A DNA stretch of 64,000 nucleotides from Alitta virens (GCA_932294295.1 OW028574.1:29272145-29336144), one strand, 5' to 3'; counted from the stretch's first letter, positions 32,069 to 44,349 are shown. Translations and numbers: made by a program. Notes: generated by a model from the sequence alone, not told the origin.

Positions 32069-34268
32069 TGTAATCGAATGCCTTCATATGTCAAAATATG
32101 TTTTATTTTTATACATAGAATTGCGAAAACATGATTATGTATATTAAAGAAAGCTTATGACAGCCCATAAACACATGTAAAACAAGCCAGCAGGATCCAG
32201 GACCCAATGACAGGGACTTCACAAGATGGCAGCACCCCCAAGCAAAACCAGAAGAACAGGGACTAGGACACCACCTAGGGAATAATGATGACAAACAAGG
32301 AAATGAAATACACTGCCAAAAGACTGTCAAATCCACAGAACACAAAGCAGAACAAACTGAGGAGGCCAAGGCATCAACAGAACATAATGGAAATATTATT
32401 GTGTAATAATGCAAATGTATTTAACAAATATATGTGAATTGAACCACTTTTACTAACCCAGAAAACCACAAACATAACAGAAATCAGACCCCACGTCCTC
32501 TTTACCAAAGGCCAACCAAATGTCCAGCAAAATAGAGATACTTAATGAAATCCAGGACAGAACTCCACTAATTTCTGCATAGAATAGATAAAATTAAACT
32601 AATTTTTTCTCAAAGGTTTATTAATTAGAAACAAAGAATAAAATGCTATATTCCTGGAAATAGACAGGCTGGTCATGTCCCCTCAGGACATTGAACTTTG
32701 GCAGCAGATGCATGACAGAATTATCACAAATCAATCATTGTTAAATGACAACCGAATAGGTTAGGACAATAAAATCAAACAGAGATCTTGCAGGGAATAT
32801 TAATCAGAGCCAAGGACAATAGGTCATTAAGACTAGGGCACTACTATATAAGCTAAGGAAAAATCAGATAGAGGGTCAGTTCTCTTCACCAAGTTACTTT
32901 GGTCAAAATTTTCATAGATCAAAATTTGGCGGAATTTCTCATCAGAAATTCAGGAGATCAAAGGAGATCAGATTAGTTATTTTAACCAACCAAATTAGGA
33001 AATCAAGCTAGGAAAAGTGAACTTTATGTGAATATATGTATGAATTTATAATGAACCAGATTGATTATTGTTGAATGTGTCCTGTATATATAGGAAGGAC
33101 AACTTATAGAGATTTTAGCACCCATTATAGGAGAGGTGGCTTCAACTAGAGAAAGCATCTTTAAAGGAGAAGATGGCTTTATGTTGAATTGAGATACCCC
33201 TATAGATAAAGGGAAGGCATTAGAAGAGCATCTGGTATATAAAGGTGATGGCTTCATGTATGAATTAGAGATACCCCTATAGAGGGAGGGATGAGACTTT
33301 TGAAGCACCTGGTATAAGGAGAGGGTAGCTTTGTGAGTGATCTAGAGAGAAAGCACTTTGGGAGGAGTATCCGACAAAGGATGACTCTGTGCATGAATTA
33401 AGAATCCCATATAGAGAAGGAACAACTGTATATTTAATGTAGCAATAACTAATAAGTATCTAGAACCTCAATGATCAGCCAAGTAAGAATATTATGAGAC
33501 TGTGCATCTGAAATCAACTATTGGACTAATGGCCTTTTGAAATAGGGGAAGTTTTTATCAAACTATAACTAAAATATACTGAGTCGACAAATTACAATAA
33601 TCCAACCAACAATGAATGTGTGATTCCAAGCATAGCTCCAGAGTGATTCCATTGTAACTTGACTAAGAATGTCTGAATTAATAGGAAACCAAATGTATGT
33701 AATCTTGTAGGTAAAGCGACACTAAAAACCAATCCTTAAAGAAAATCAGTGATCTGAGCATGATCAGTGGTGCTCCTGTGCTTGACTCCCAGTAAATTAC
33801 TTAATTATATCCAGACCAATTATCCACATGACCAGCATTTCACCAGCATTTTCATGACTATTTACTCAAATGTAGCAACATTATACTTATAAACATATAT
33901 ACATATGTACATATATCCATGTAAGGGTGAACTATGTGAATTTAGGACCCAGTATCATTAAACTGGTCATCCCAATTTTAAATATACTTTAAACTCACTT
34001 TTTCAAGTTGTTGATTCTTAATGATAAATTAACTAGCCACATTTGGCAATTTGCACACATGAGAGTGGCAAATACATAACTAGGACTTCATCAAGTAATA
34101 TTCTGGACAAAACACTTCAGCATGAAATAAGAAGGCAACAAGAACAATCCCACTCATTGCAAATGGCCAGAACAAGAACTGCTCAGATCAGAAGAAAATT
34201 ACTTATGAGCACACTATACTCGTACCAGTCCCCTGGTTAAACAGATTCGCAGTAGGGCTCTCATCACA
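32069..34268. mobile_element. 2.2-kb TG...CA insertion with 4-bp duplication
   Basis: It begins TGTAATCGAATGCC and ends CTCTCATCACA, with ATAC on both sides (32065-32068 and 34269-34272). The empty site TTCTGTATACTTGG is seen at 31267-31280. No protein domain is visible in 2.2 kb, so it may be a long solo LTR or a non-autonomous element. It contains degenerate ~78-bp tandem repeats at about 33110-33425. A second copy of its left 1.25 kb starts at 35361. Confidence 0.55.
33110..33425. repeat. degenerate ~78-bp tandem repeat
   Basis: About four units share GATACCCCTATAGA, a purine-rich stretch, CACCTGGTATA, AGGAGA-GG-GGCTT and ATGAATTAGA. Starts lie near 33110, 33192, 33270 and 33347. The minus-strand 94-residue frame here translates the repeat (26 codons per unit) and is not credited as a gene. 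Confidence 0.7.
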
Positions 34269-35161
34269 ATACTTGGGCAAAAGTTGGTTTTTGGCCGAAG
34301 GCCAACTGACCAACCAACCTATCAGAACTAATTCTAAGCACCCAAGAATTAATATTCAAGCATTAGAAGTAAGTTCCATTTCTTCATTTTTTGCATAGAA
34401 GCCCATTTACTGGCGAAAAATGTTGTATACTTGGCTGAAAGTTGGTTATCAGTCGACAGCCAACCGACCAACAAACCTACCGTACCTAATTCTAAGCACT
34501 CCAGAAACAAAAATTAAGCATAAGAATTAAGTTTCATTGCCTAATTTTTGCATACAAGCCCATTTACTGGAGAAAAATACATCGAAAGTTGATTTTTGGC
34601 CCACAGCCATTCGACCTACCAACCTGCCGAAGCTAATTGTGAGGACACTAGACACAATATTCAAGCATTAGAACTAAATTTCATTGCTTCAGTTTTGCAT
34701 ACAAGCCCATTTACAGCCGAAAAATTCTATTTACTTGGCCGAAAGTTGGTTTTTCGTCAATGGCCAACCAACCAACCAACCACCAAAACTAATTCTTAGC
34801 ACCCAAGAAACATTACTCAAGCATAAGAACTAAGTTTCATTGCTTCATTTTTACATACAAGCCCATTTACTTGAGAAAAAATTATATTTACTTGGTCGAA
34901 AGATTTTTTTTGGCCGACAGCCATCCTAACAAACATTCAAACCTTTTATGAACCCTTTCTAGAGGTTATGAATTTCGTTTTAGGAACGTATATTTAGACG
35001 TTTTTGGATGCCATATGTGGGGGCCAAATAACATTACAAAAACATTCATGCAAAATGTTTTTAATGAACATTTTTAGACTGGGTTTTAAGTGAATGTTCA
35101 TTAGTTACAACTAATGATAAACTAAACAAAAAACTCTAAGAACAGCCTTCATTCATGATTA

Positions 35162-35254
35162 ACTGAAGCTGGATTTTGAACCTGCTTTCTACCTACTTAC
35201 TTTCCTAACATAAGCCAAACAGTCTCACACCCTAACCACTACACCATCCTGCTA
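35162..35254 (-). mobile_element. tRNA-derived SINE-like head, copy 5
   Basis: Box A is intact and box B reads GGTTCAAAATCCAGC on the minus strand. Confidence 0.6.
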
Positions 35255-35360
35255 AGTAGAAGCAAGGGAGCCTTTTCCTGGTATGATCAAACAAAATGAG
35301 TAGGTTTCACTGTTTCATCTAGGCATACAAGCCCATTTACTTGAGAAAAATTCTGTATAC

Positions 35361-36633
35361 TGTCATCGAATGCCTTCATATGTCAAAATATGTTTATTTT
35401 TATACATAGAATTGCGAAAACATGATTATGTATACTAAAGAAAGCTTATGACAGCCCATAAACACATGTAAAACAAGCCAGCAGGATCCAGGACCCAATG
35501 ACAGGGACTTCACCAGATGGCAGCACCCCCTAGCAAAACCAGAAGAACAGGGACTAGGACACCACCTAGGGAGTAATGATGACAAACAAGGAAATGAAAT
35601 ACACTGCCAAAAGACTGTCAAATCCACAGAACACAAAGCAGAACAAACTAAGGAGACCAAGGCATCAACAGAACATAATGGAAATATTATTGTGCAATAA
35701 TGCAAATATATTTAACAAATATATGTGAATTGAACCACTTTTACTAACCCAGAAAACTACAAACATAACAGAAATCAGACCCCACTTCCTCTTTACCAAA
35801 GGCCAACCAAATGTCCAGCAAAATAGAGATACTTAATGAAATCCAGGACAGAACTCCACTAATTTCTGCATAGAATAGATAAAATTAAACAAATTTTTTT
35901 CTCAAAGGTTTATTAATTAGAAACAAAGAACAAAATGCTATATTCCTGGAAATAGACAGGCTGGTCATGTCCCCTCAGGACATTGAACTTTGGCAGCAGA
36001 TGCATGACAGAATTATCACAAATCAATCATTGTTAAATGACAACCGAATAGGTTAGGACAATAAAATCAAACAGAGGTCTTGCAGGGAATATTAATCAGA
36101 GCCAAGGACAATAGGTCATTAAGACTAGGGCACTAGAGGGTCAGTTCTCTTCACCAAGTTACTTTGGTCAGAACTTTTATAGATCAAAATTTGGCGGAAT
36201 TTCTCATCAGAAATTCAGGAGATCAAAGGAGATCAGATTAGTAATTTTAACCAACCGAATTAGGAAATCAAGCTAGGTGGGTGGGTGATTAGGGCTTTAT
36301 TTCCTGTATTTCTGCACCAGTTGGGCTAATTAGGACAGGCAGAGACCATGGCAATGAGACGAAGGATGAAACAGCCATCCAACTTAGGCTCGACCGGGAA
36401 TCGAAACCAGGACCCAGCGGTTGGAAGCCCAGAGTGCTACCTCTGAGCTAGGCCCCCGCCCTGAAATCAAGCTAGGAAAAGTAAGTGAACTTTATGTGAA
36501 TATATGTATGAATTTATAATGAACCAGATTGATTATTGTTGAATGTGTCCTGTATATATAGGAAGGACAACTTATAGAGATTTTAGCACCCATTATAGGA
36601 GAGGTGGCTTAAACTAGAGAAAGCATCTTTCAA
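35361..36633. mobile_element. second, right-truncated copy of the 2.2-kb insertion
   Basis: This matches 32069-33150 at about 97% with the same left junction (TTCTGTATAC then TG-T-ATCGAATGCC). A ~28-base segment present at about 32844-32871 is missing here, and a SINE is inserted at 36278. The match stops at AAAGCATCTTT, where a GT microsatellite begins. The shared junction means the locus was duplicated after insertion. The 101-residue minus-strand frames in both copies (32109-32414, 35400-35705) have no recognisable content. Confidence 0.75.
36278..36462 (-). mobile_element. complete tRNA-derived SINE with 14-bp target duplication
   Basis: On the minus strand it starts GGGCGGGGGCCTAGCTCAG. 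Box A is TAGCTCAGAGGTAGCACTC and box B GGTTTCGATTCCCGG, with tRNA-like spacing between them. A body of about 110 bases ends in a short CACCCACCCA tail. The exact duplication GAAATCAAGCTAGG flanks it (36264-36277, 36463-36476). The sister copy at about 32999-33014 has the single empty site. It is therefore a recent insertion, later than the local duplication. Confidence 0.9.
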
Positions 36634-36640
36634 GTGTGTG

Positions 36641-36693
<53 letters not shown>
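36634..36693. repeat. (GT)n microsatellite
   Basis: About 30 GT dinucleotides with two TTTG interruptions, at the point where the duplicated block ends. Confidence 0.95.
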
Positions 36694-36694
<1 letters not shown>

Positions 36695-39557
36695 TATAAC
36701 TATAACTTTGAGGACTTGACTTTGACTGCACACGAAACGCATGAGGACTTTTACTCCTTACGAGGACTTGCACTCGCGTCCTCGCAAAGATAATTCAATG
36801 TAGTCCTCAGAGGAACCATCCTGACCTTTTTGCAAAGTTTCATGAAAGTCCTAAAAAGTGTAGTAATGTCAGTTTTACGTTACACTCAGTCCTTGTAATA
36901 TGCTGCCTCCTGGTGGTAGCACACCGAAATCATATCACACACTTCCTGTGTCATCCACCAATCAGAGTTGGCCTCTCTATGTACAGACCATGGAAGACAC
37001 TAAGTCCTCGCAAATGTGATAATGTTATACATGTGTGTGTACAGCCAACCAATCAGATGCCACCTTGCAAAAACGGTCAGGTTTTGGAGGGAATGAAGTA
37101 CAAGACACATCAAGTCAGGTAAGTTTGTTATTTTCTTATTTTTAATGTATAAGAAACTCATGAATTATTGATGCAGTGCCTGTGGTATTGCACACAGTTA
37201 CACGTACAGAGTGATAGACTGACCTAAGCAATGAAATGTGGCTTCAAGATCTGATGATCAAGTTTATATGTATCATCCTCATAACATAGACTTCGCCAGT
37301 CAGAAGGGGCTGGGCATTAGCAAAATTGAGTGTATTGCACGCACTATACGTAATAGAAGGCACTTGTGGGCAAGTAAGCCATGTGGTCAACTGGTGTCCC
37401 GTGAAGCCCGCCCCCACATGCCTAGGAATGGCATCACTGATATATTGGGATTATGGGATTGGACTATTTTCAAAAGAAGGCCAGGTCATGGGTCAAGATT
37501 AAATGTGCCAAAAAATAGTCGTAAGTTTAATTAAACAAGTTAAAGACTGTTGCTCAGTCAGTTCCTTGATACAATTACCCAGCCGTGACAAATTGAATGT
37601 TTGGGTTTAACTTAAAGGAGGCAATATAGTGGTTATCTTTGCTAAAAACAACTGAAACAAAACAGTTATTTGGATGACACAGTAAATTGGAGGGAGCATT
37701 GTACTTGGTGTCTCTGCTGAGGCAAGGAAAAAACCCCACCCATGGGATAAATATAAGCACAGTATGAATGGCTAGAATTTGGCTTAAGAGGGCTGCAATC
37801 TATCTATCTATCTATCTATCTAGCTAGCTATAAGATAAGATTATTTTAAGGCTCTTTGTAAATACATGGCCAATTAAATTTTGTCCGAGCCAGCACACTC
37901 CTACTAATTATTGAAGTGAGATTAGAAGGATTGAAATTGTCACTGTTTAATGGGTCAGCTGTCAATAAATTTAAATTTGGCATATTAATCTTGGCCTTGT
38001 CATGTGCCAGTCTGGCGTAATTTGGTTTACCAATAATAATAATATTTATTGCTTCCAAAAGGAAATACATAGTGCAAACAGGCCAATGTTAGAGGGGCTG
38101 GACATCCGTCAAATGCTCGCCGAACGTCCATCGCCAAGCATCTGTCAGGCACTCGTAGGCACCAGTAGATCACTCTTAGATCACTAGTAGATCGCTAACG
38201 CTGAAGGCGATGGGTGGGTGACGGACGTCTGCCAAGCATTTTACGAGCATTCTATGAGTGGATGGTGAGTATAATTATACGGATGGACAGTGGCTATGCA
38301 TGGCTACGTATGGCTATGTATGGCTACCTACGAACATAGAACGTACGTAGAACCACGTAGAACACTCATAGAGTTAATCGTGAGCAAGTTATGTAATTAA
38401 TGTAAACAATTCACTTGTAGAACGTCCGCCAAAGTTCTAATGTTCAAACATTTTTATTCTCTCCATGTATGCTCTTGAGTGGTCAAACATGACCAGGAGT
38501 AATCTAAAAATTAGCCAGAGTATACATAAAACGCTCGGCGAGTGAATCACGTATGGACAAAGATTAGCAAGAGTGAAAAAATGTGTAGGTCTTATCCGTG
38601 ACAGTGTGAACGCCCCTGAAAGAAGACTTCAAAAAGAACTTAATTGTCATGATCAGTCTTTATTATATTATCCAGCTATCTATCTATTCAATCTTATCTT
38701 AGCTTAGCTTAGCTTAGCTTAGCTTATGCCATGTAGAAATTTCAGATAAGAATGCATGTATTATAAAGGTAGTGACTTAATGGCGGCATAGCACATGAAT
38801 CGTGTACCTATACTTTTGGTTGCTGGTTGTTGTGCCATGGAGTCACCACCCTGCAGCTTGGTCAATTGGTCAGTGCCTATTCTAACTTCTCCCAGCACAG
38901 AGGGCTGTGACACACATGCTCTGGATACCCTGATGATGTGATGGAAGTGGGAAATGTGGGTCAGGGAAACCGCAACCCAGCTGCGGCCCGGCCACATTGG
39001 CTCGAATCAGCGTGAAAAATATTATGCATATAATTTGATTTCAAATTAAATATTTAATCAGGTATTCAATTACAATTAACTTTTTAGAATTTATTTTGTT
39101 ATATATATATATAATAAAACTTTTGTCCAGTGGCCATGTCATTCACCTGGACATATCTAGCCCCAATTATGGAAGGCTAGCCGGGTTTTCTACAGGCAAG
39201 TCTGGCCCCAAGGCAGGAAGACTGGCCCATTTCTTGCCCTTAATCAGCATAACTAGGCAATGGCATGATGATTTATTTGCCTTTTGTATTTAGCATGATT
39301 CAAATATTTATCTGTATCTTTTTGATTTCACTGGTAAATTATTTTCACCTTCTCCTATGATCAGTGCAGTACAGCAGCTGCAGCTGCACAGCCAGGTGCT
39401 AGGTTGCCGTAAATATGTTTATCTGTGTGAAGTAGAGTTAGGATTACCTGAGCAACATGATACTATACACAATCTATATGTGGAGGACTACCATGCATGC
39501 TATTGTAGGATTATCTATCATTATATTTGGTGAAATTATTGTAGCTACACGATGTGT
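36694..39557. other. intergenic stretch with short simple repeats
   Basis: (ATCT)n lies at about 37797-37824 and (TTAGC)n at 38699-38726. Around 38290-38330 a ~10-base motif TGGCTAYGTA is repeated four times. Several GTCCTC-rich words near 36740-37010 resemble the start of the tandem repeat at 39558. Frames at 37238-37534 (+) and 37846-38070 (-) are open for 98 and 74 residues but match no family I know. Confidence 0.45.
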
Positions 39558-41612
39558 CCTCATAAGTAAGTCCTCAGTTTCAGAAGGGAACATACAAGTA
39601 TAGCTTATTTTTGTCATAGTAGTTGTTATTGCTTCTTATAACAGAGAGCCCAATAGTAGATAAGCTACAGCTTAATGGGTTTTACCCTCGGAAAGTTTGA
39701 TATAAGCATGAGGTCACTAGGAATAGTGTACTTGATGGTTAACACGGAACATGCCTACCTTCCTAAGTGTGACACGATGCCATGAAAGCAATATGCCTGC
39801 CGCAGTAGCTGTAGCAGGAACATATTGAACAGTATGGTTTGATGATATACTAGCATTGCAATATCTAACTTACATTCCAGTACATTCCAGTGAGTGGCAA
39901 GGAGTGTATGCCCTATACAAGCTATAGTGGTTTATATGCGGTTAAATTGTACAGTTTTACAGTAACATATTCCTAATATTCAGTAAATCGAACTTAGTCA
40001 CACTGAAGTCCTCACTAGTAAGTCCTCATAAGTAAGTGTGCCCAGCAGCAATTAGTTGACATTCAGATTGCTCCAACAGCATGAACATTTTATTGAAAAG
40101 TTTGTAGAGCTACAGGTTTTCCCATTCAAGTCATACAGGGTGTTAATAGGAAAAGTATGTTCCTTCTTTAGGAGTGGCGTGATGGTTACCAGGAACAAAC
40201 CTACTGACCTAAGTGTGGTATGATGCCTTGGAAACAACACGTCTACCTGGGAGGTGTTACATTATGCCTGTCAAGACTATGTCTACTTATGATAAGTTGT
40301 AGTTAGATGGTTGTATAAGTGGGATAATACAGCTTTCCCTATATTTATGGAAAGTGTAATTACTGGGATGCAGGAAAAGGTCCTCATGTGTTTTGTGAGT
40401 CTGTATATTAGATAATCTGAATGTTCTGGTGTATCATATGATATTAGTTATGTGTGTCCTAATATTCAGTAACTGGAGCTTAGTCACACTAAAGTCCTCA
40501 CTAGTAAGTCCTCATAAGTGAGTTAGTGTGCCCAGCAGCAATTAGTTGACATTCAGACAGCATGAACATTCTATGAAAAGTTTGTAGAGCTACAGGTGTT
40601 CCCATTCAAGCTATACAGGGTGTTAATAGTAAAAGTATGTTCCTTCTTTAGGAGTGGCGTGATGGTTACCAGGAACATACCTACTGACCTAAGTGTGGTA
40701 TGATGCCTCGGAAACAACACGTCTACCTGGAAGGTGTTACATTATGCCTGTGTATCATATGATATTAGTTATGCGTGTCCTAATATCAGTAATTGGAGCT
40801 TAGTCACACTAAAGTCCTCCCTAGTAAGTCCTCATAAGTGAGTTAGTGTGCCCAGCAGCAATTAGTTGACATTCAGACAGCATGAACATTCTATGAAACA
40901 TTGTACCTCAGTTAATCTCATTCAAGTGATACAGGGTGTTACTAGGAAAAAATTAGCCTTTTTCAGGAGTGGCGTGATGGTTACCAGGAACATACCTACC
41001 GACCTAGGTGTGGTATGATGCCTTGGAAACAACACGTCTACCTGAGTAGGTGTGATATGTTTGTCAAGGCTTTGTCTACTTGTAATAAGTATTAGTTAGA
41101 CTGTTGTATAAGTAGCGTAACATAGCTTTACCTATATTTAGGGAAAGTGTAATTACTTCTGTATATTAGATAATCTGAAAGTTCTGGTGTATCATATCAT
41201 ATTAGCTCCGTGTTTCCTAATAATCAGTAACTGGAGCTTAGTCACACTGAAGTCCTCACCAGTAAGTCCTCATAAGTAAGTGTGCCCAGCAGCAATTAGT
41301 TAAAATTCAGATTGCTCCTACAGCATGAACATTTTATGAAAAGTTTGTAGAGCTACAGGTGTTCCTATTCAAGCAATACAGGGTGTTAATAGTAAAAGTA
41401 TGTTCCTTCTTTAGGAGTGGCGTGATGGTTACCAGGAACATACCTACTGACCTAAGTGTGGTATGATGCCTCGGAAACAACACGTCTACCTGGAAGGTGT
41501 TACATTATGCCTGTCAATACTATGTCTACTTATGATAAGTTGTAGTTAGATGGTTGTATAAGTGGCATAATACAGCTTTCCCTATATTTATGGAAAGTGT
41601 AATTACTGGGAT
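39558..41612. repeat. tandem repeat of ~330-490 bp units abutting the sulfatase array
   Basis: Units start near 39971, 40457, 40788 and 41215, with a much diverged one from about 39558. Shared blocks include TCCTAATATTCAGTAA, GTCCTCACTAGTAAGTCCTC, GTGCCCAGCAGCAATTAGTT, TACAGGGTGTTAATAG, GGAGTGGCGTGATGGTTACC and AACAACACGTCTACCTGG. Unit lengths differ (486, 331, 427) because of internal deletions. The last unit stops at about 41611, exactly where sequence shared with the other sulfatase introns begins. No gene is seen within. Confidence 0.85.
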
Positions 41613-41687
41613 GAAAGAAATTAAATGTTATAGGTCTGTGCAATGTCATAAGACCATTCTTTTTAACCACTGGTGATATATACTTAC

Positions 41688-44349
41688 CAATGACATTGTA
41701 AAGCTGTACAACATTTGCCACAGACTTGACATAAGCAGCAATAGCACCCCAGTCAAAGTTGTAGTTGCCTCTTTTCAGGGCTTCCATTTCCTTCCTTGCC
41801 AAGGTCTGGTTGTTATGGACACCCCGTTTGGATCTCATGAAGTCAACCAAGTGGGTGAAACCAAGAGAACCATCACTTTCATAGCCATCGTAAAGACCAG
41901 GGAATCCACGGAGAAGTTTGTAGTCACCAACACGGATGGCTTCATTACCAAGGAACTGAGGGAAGGTTGAGTCGATTTGGAAGATGATTTCATCCCTTGT
42001 GCTGCTTCCACCATTGAAGAGAAGTTCAGTTTGGTCAATACCATCAATTCCAGAGTTGTCAAGACCCACCATGCTCAAGATGGTTGCATGCCAGTCACTG
42101 ATGTGCATAAGACTGAAGAAAAAGGAAAGGGCTAATACCTATTCTACTCTATTTTCTTTAGAATATTTCTACTCTATTTTCTTTAGAATATTTATCAGTA
42201 TTATTGCTTGTGCTGCAGTTGAAAGAAAACATGCATTACCCATCACTGTGTCCTGGGGCTGTGATGAAGGGAGAGTGGATGAATCCAGGCACCTTGATTC
42301 CAGCCTCATAGAAAGTTGTCTTGGATCCTCTGAGGTTTCCATTAGATCCAGCATGGAACTCGGCACCGTTATCAGATGTGAAGATGATGACAGTGTTATC
42401 GTACATTCCTTTAGCTTTCAGTGCTTCAGTGACCTGTTGCAAGGTGTCATCAATGCCACTGACCATGCCAAGGTATGTAGCCCTATGATGATCCAAGCCA
42501 GGGTAATTGGAAGTGTACTTTTCAGGAGCCTGGATGGGGGTGTGCACACTAGAGTGGGCAAAGTACATGTACATTGGAGTATTGGTGTCATGGCTGTTGA
42601 TGATTTCTACAGCACGCTCATTCAGAAGGTCCTGAAATTAGTTGAAAATGATTCATAGAACATTGACTTCAGTTAATGATTTTAAATTGGGGTCTACAAA
42701 AGATTACATTTCATCTCCATCCTCTGGTGTTAGATATTTCACAATCTTCCTCTTAAAATGTGTAACGAATTGAAGTAACTTACTCCAGCATACTGTCCTT
42801 GCAAGTCCATTCTGGATTGTTCACCACCACCAGCCACATTGTCCCACCAGTCATAGCCATGAGCAACCATGTGTGAGTAGTGGTCAATGTAGCCCTGGTA
42901 GAAGCCAAAGAATGAGTCAAAGCCACGGTAGGTGGGGGTGCATTCCACATTGCAGAAACCAAGATGCCACCTAGGAAGTGAGAGGTTCATTCTTGTAACA
43001 CAAATGACTTTTGTGCAGAGAGTTTTTTTATATATGACATAGCAAGTGTATTAAAACTGGATCATATTTAAGAAAATTCATGCATGCATTACTCACTTTC
43101 CAAGAGCATGAGTAGCATATCCAGCTCCCTTCAGTTTCTCAGAGATGAACTGCAGATCTTTAGGAGCACATTCAGGTACAGTGTAAGCAATGACGTCATG
43201 CTGCATGCCATTATGCCATGCATAATTTCCAGTCATGACGGCACCTCTGGATGGGGAGCACACTGGTTGGGCATAGTAGTTGTCAAGGATAACACCATTT
43301 GTAGCTAAGTCCATCATGTAAGGGGCCACTACTTCGGAGTTGGTCCATGGCACATCATTTGAACCTTGATCATATTAAAAACAAGATAGATAAGCAATCT
43401 GTACTTGACGATAGTGTCTGTAATGTATTAACAGCTTGGTGCAATGGTCTTAGGGTTACATGATTCCAAAAAGAAATTTTTTTACTCTCTGCCACTCACC
43501 AAGATCATCGATAAGGAAGAAGATGACATTGGGTGTCCCCATGCTTCTCTTTTTAGCATTATCTGTGTCATCTGCGAACTCATCTGCGAAAGCCTCTTCA
43601 AAATATTCAGTGGCTACACTGTTTGCATAAGCTTGCTGTTCAGGTGCTGAAATTGAAAATAAAAGATAGGAGTATTGTGTCATGGCTGTTGCAGAGTTAA
43701 GATATATTTTCAGATTTTGATGAAAATATATCTTAACTCTTCAATACACAAAAGCAGTCTATAATTTGCAAGCAAATAAGACCGAATGCAGCCTTACCGA
43801 AAACTTTTATTTATCAAGGTCATTGTGCATTAATGCATCTTCTACATATGTTATCTCTGATGGTGTGACTGCATGATGGATACATGTATACAAACTAACA
43901 ATTTGTTTTTAACTTACTGAGGCTGTCAAAAAGAGATCCGAACTGCCACTGTCTCTGTCCAAGAAGGTCATTCAAGTAGTATTGGGTTTGGGTTCTTGCT
44001 GCATATTGAAGCTTTTCCTTCTTTTCCAACTCTTTCTCCACTTCTTTTAGAATTTCTTTCAGTTTGTCTTGATTTGATAAAAAACATTTGGTAAAATGTG
44101 AAGTACAGTATAGTTTGAAAAAGCATAGTGCTTCATGATCGGCTTTTGAAACTGTGTTCAGAAATTAGTAAAACCTTTTTGCAGTCTAAAGAAATTTGCA
44201 GTGTTATATGGATACTTGGTCTTGATATATGAATGCTAAATAGAAAGAAGACTGTGCAGAAAGTGTATTTCATATAACTCACCCTTAGGTAGTGCAAGAC
44301 TTGCAGAGAAGAGTGTGGCCAAAAGGCAAAATGTCAAGAAAGGCCTCAT
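41688..44349 (-). pseudogene. arylsulfatase B-like gene, copy 1, lacking the last exon
   Basis: Exons on the minus strand are 44349-44283, 44067-43918, 43646-43500, 43364-43097, 42970-42784, 42631-42240 and 42112-41688. They encode residues 1-545 of the 604 seen in the full copies, with no substitution noticed in the exons. The final exon, present about 276 bases below exon 7 in copies 2-5, is replaced here by the tandem repeat that starts at 41611. Without another terminal exon at lower coordinates, the transcript would lack its stop codon and poly(A) signal. This is the left edge of the amplified array. Confidence 0.85.
43693..43740. repeat. intron 2 hairpin in sulfatase copy 1
   Basis: 19-bp perfect inverted arms (43693-43711 and 43722-43740, AGAGTTAAGATATATTTTC and its complement) around a 10-base loop. 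It lies within the intron between exons 2 and 3. The same structure is at 48800-48847, 53907-53954 and 59018-59065. Confidence 0.9.

Larger units (their letters stand above)
26556..35360. repeat. composite repeat field: ~160-bp units and longer SINE-like units
   Basis: A unit of about 160 bases recurs many times: CATACAAGCCCATTTACTTG, then CTTGGCCGAAAGTTGG, a (CCAA)n-like ACCGACCAACCAACC, then AACTAATTCTAAGCACCC and CAAGCATTAGAACTAAGTTTC. Starts lie near 26560, 27060, 27215, 27780, 29885, 30495, 30650, 31085, 31245, 31395, 31545, 34390, 34550, 34695 and 34850. A longer unit interleaves, with ACGTCCATTTAGACGTTT, ATGTGGGGGCCAAAAAACAT and TGAATGTTCATTAGTTACAA, leading into tRNA-like promoter cores. 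The field is interrupted by a LINE, an LTR-like element and a 2.2-kb insertion. Frames within it are not genes. Confidence 0.85.

Noticed and set aside
32109..32414. 101-residue minus-strand frame, also at 35400-35705
   Set aside because: Present twice because of the segmental duplication. Cys/Ser-rich low-complexity translation without any recognised motif.
36278..36462. functional tRNA gene
   Set aside because: The tRNA-like head lacks a full cloverleaf, continues into a SINE body, and is flanked by a target duplication.
41984..42658. 224-residue plus-strand frame repeated in all five sulfatase units
   Set aside because: It is antisense to sulfatase exons 6 and 7 and the intron between them. 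The minus strand carries the domain and splice sites.
43084..43308. 74-residue plus-strand frame, repeated per unit
   Set aside because: Antisense of sulfatase exon 4, which carries the formylglycine motif.
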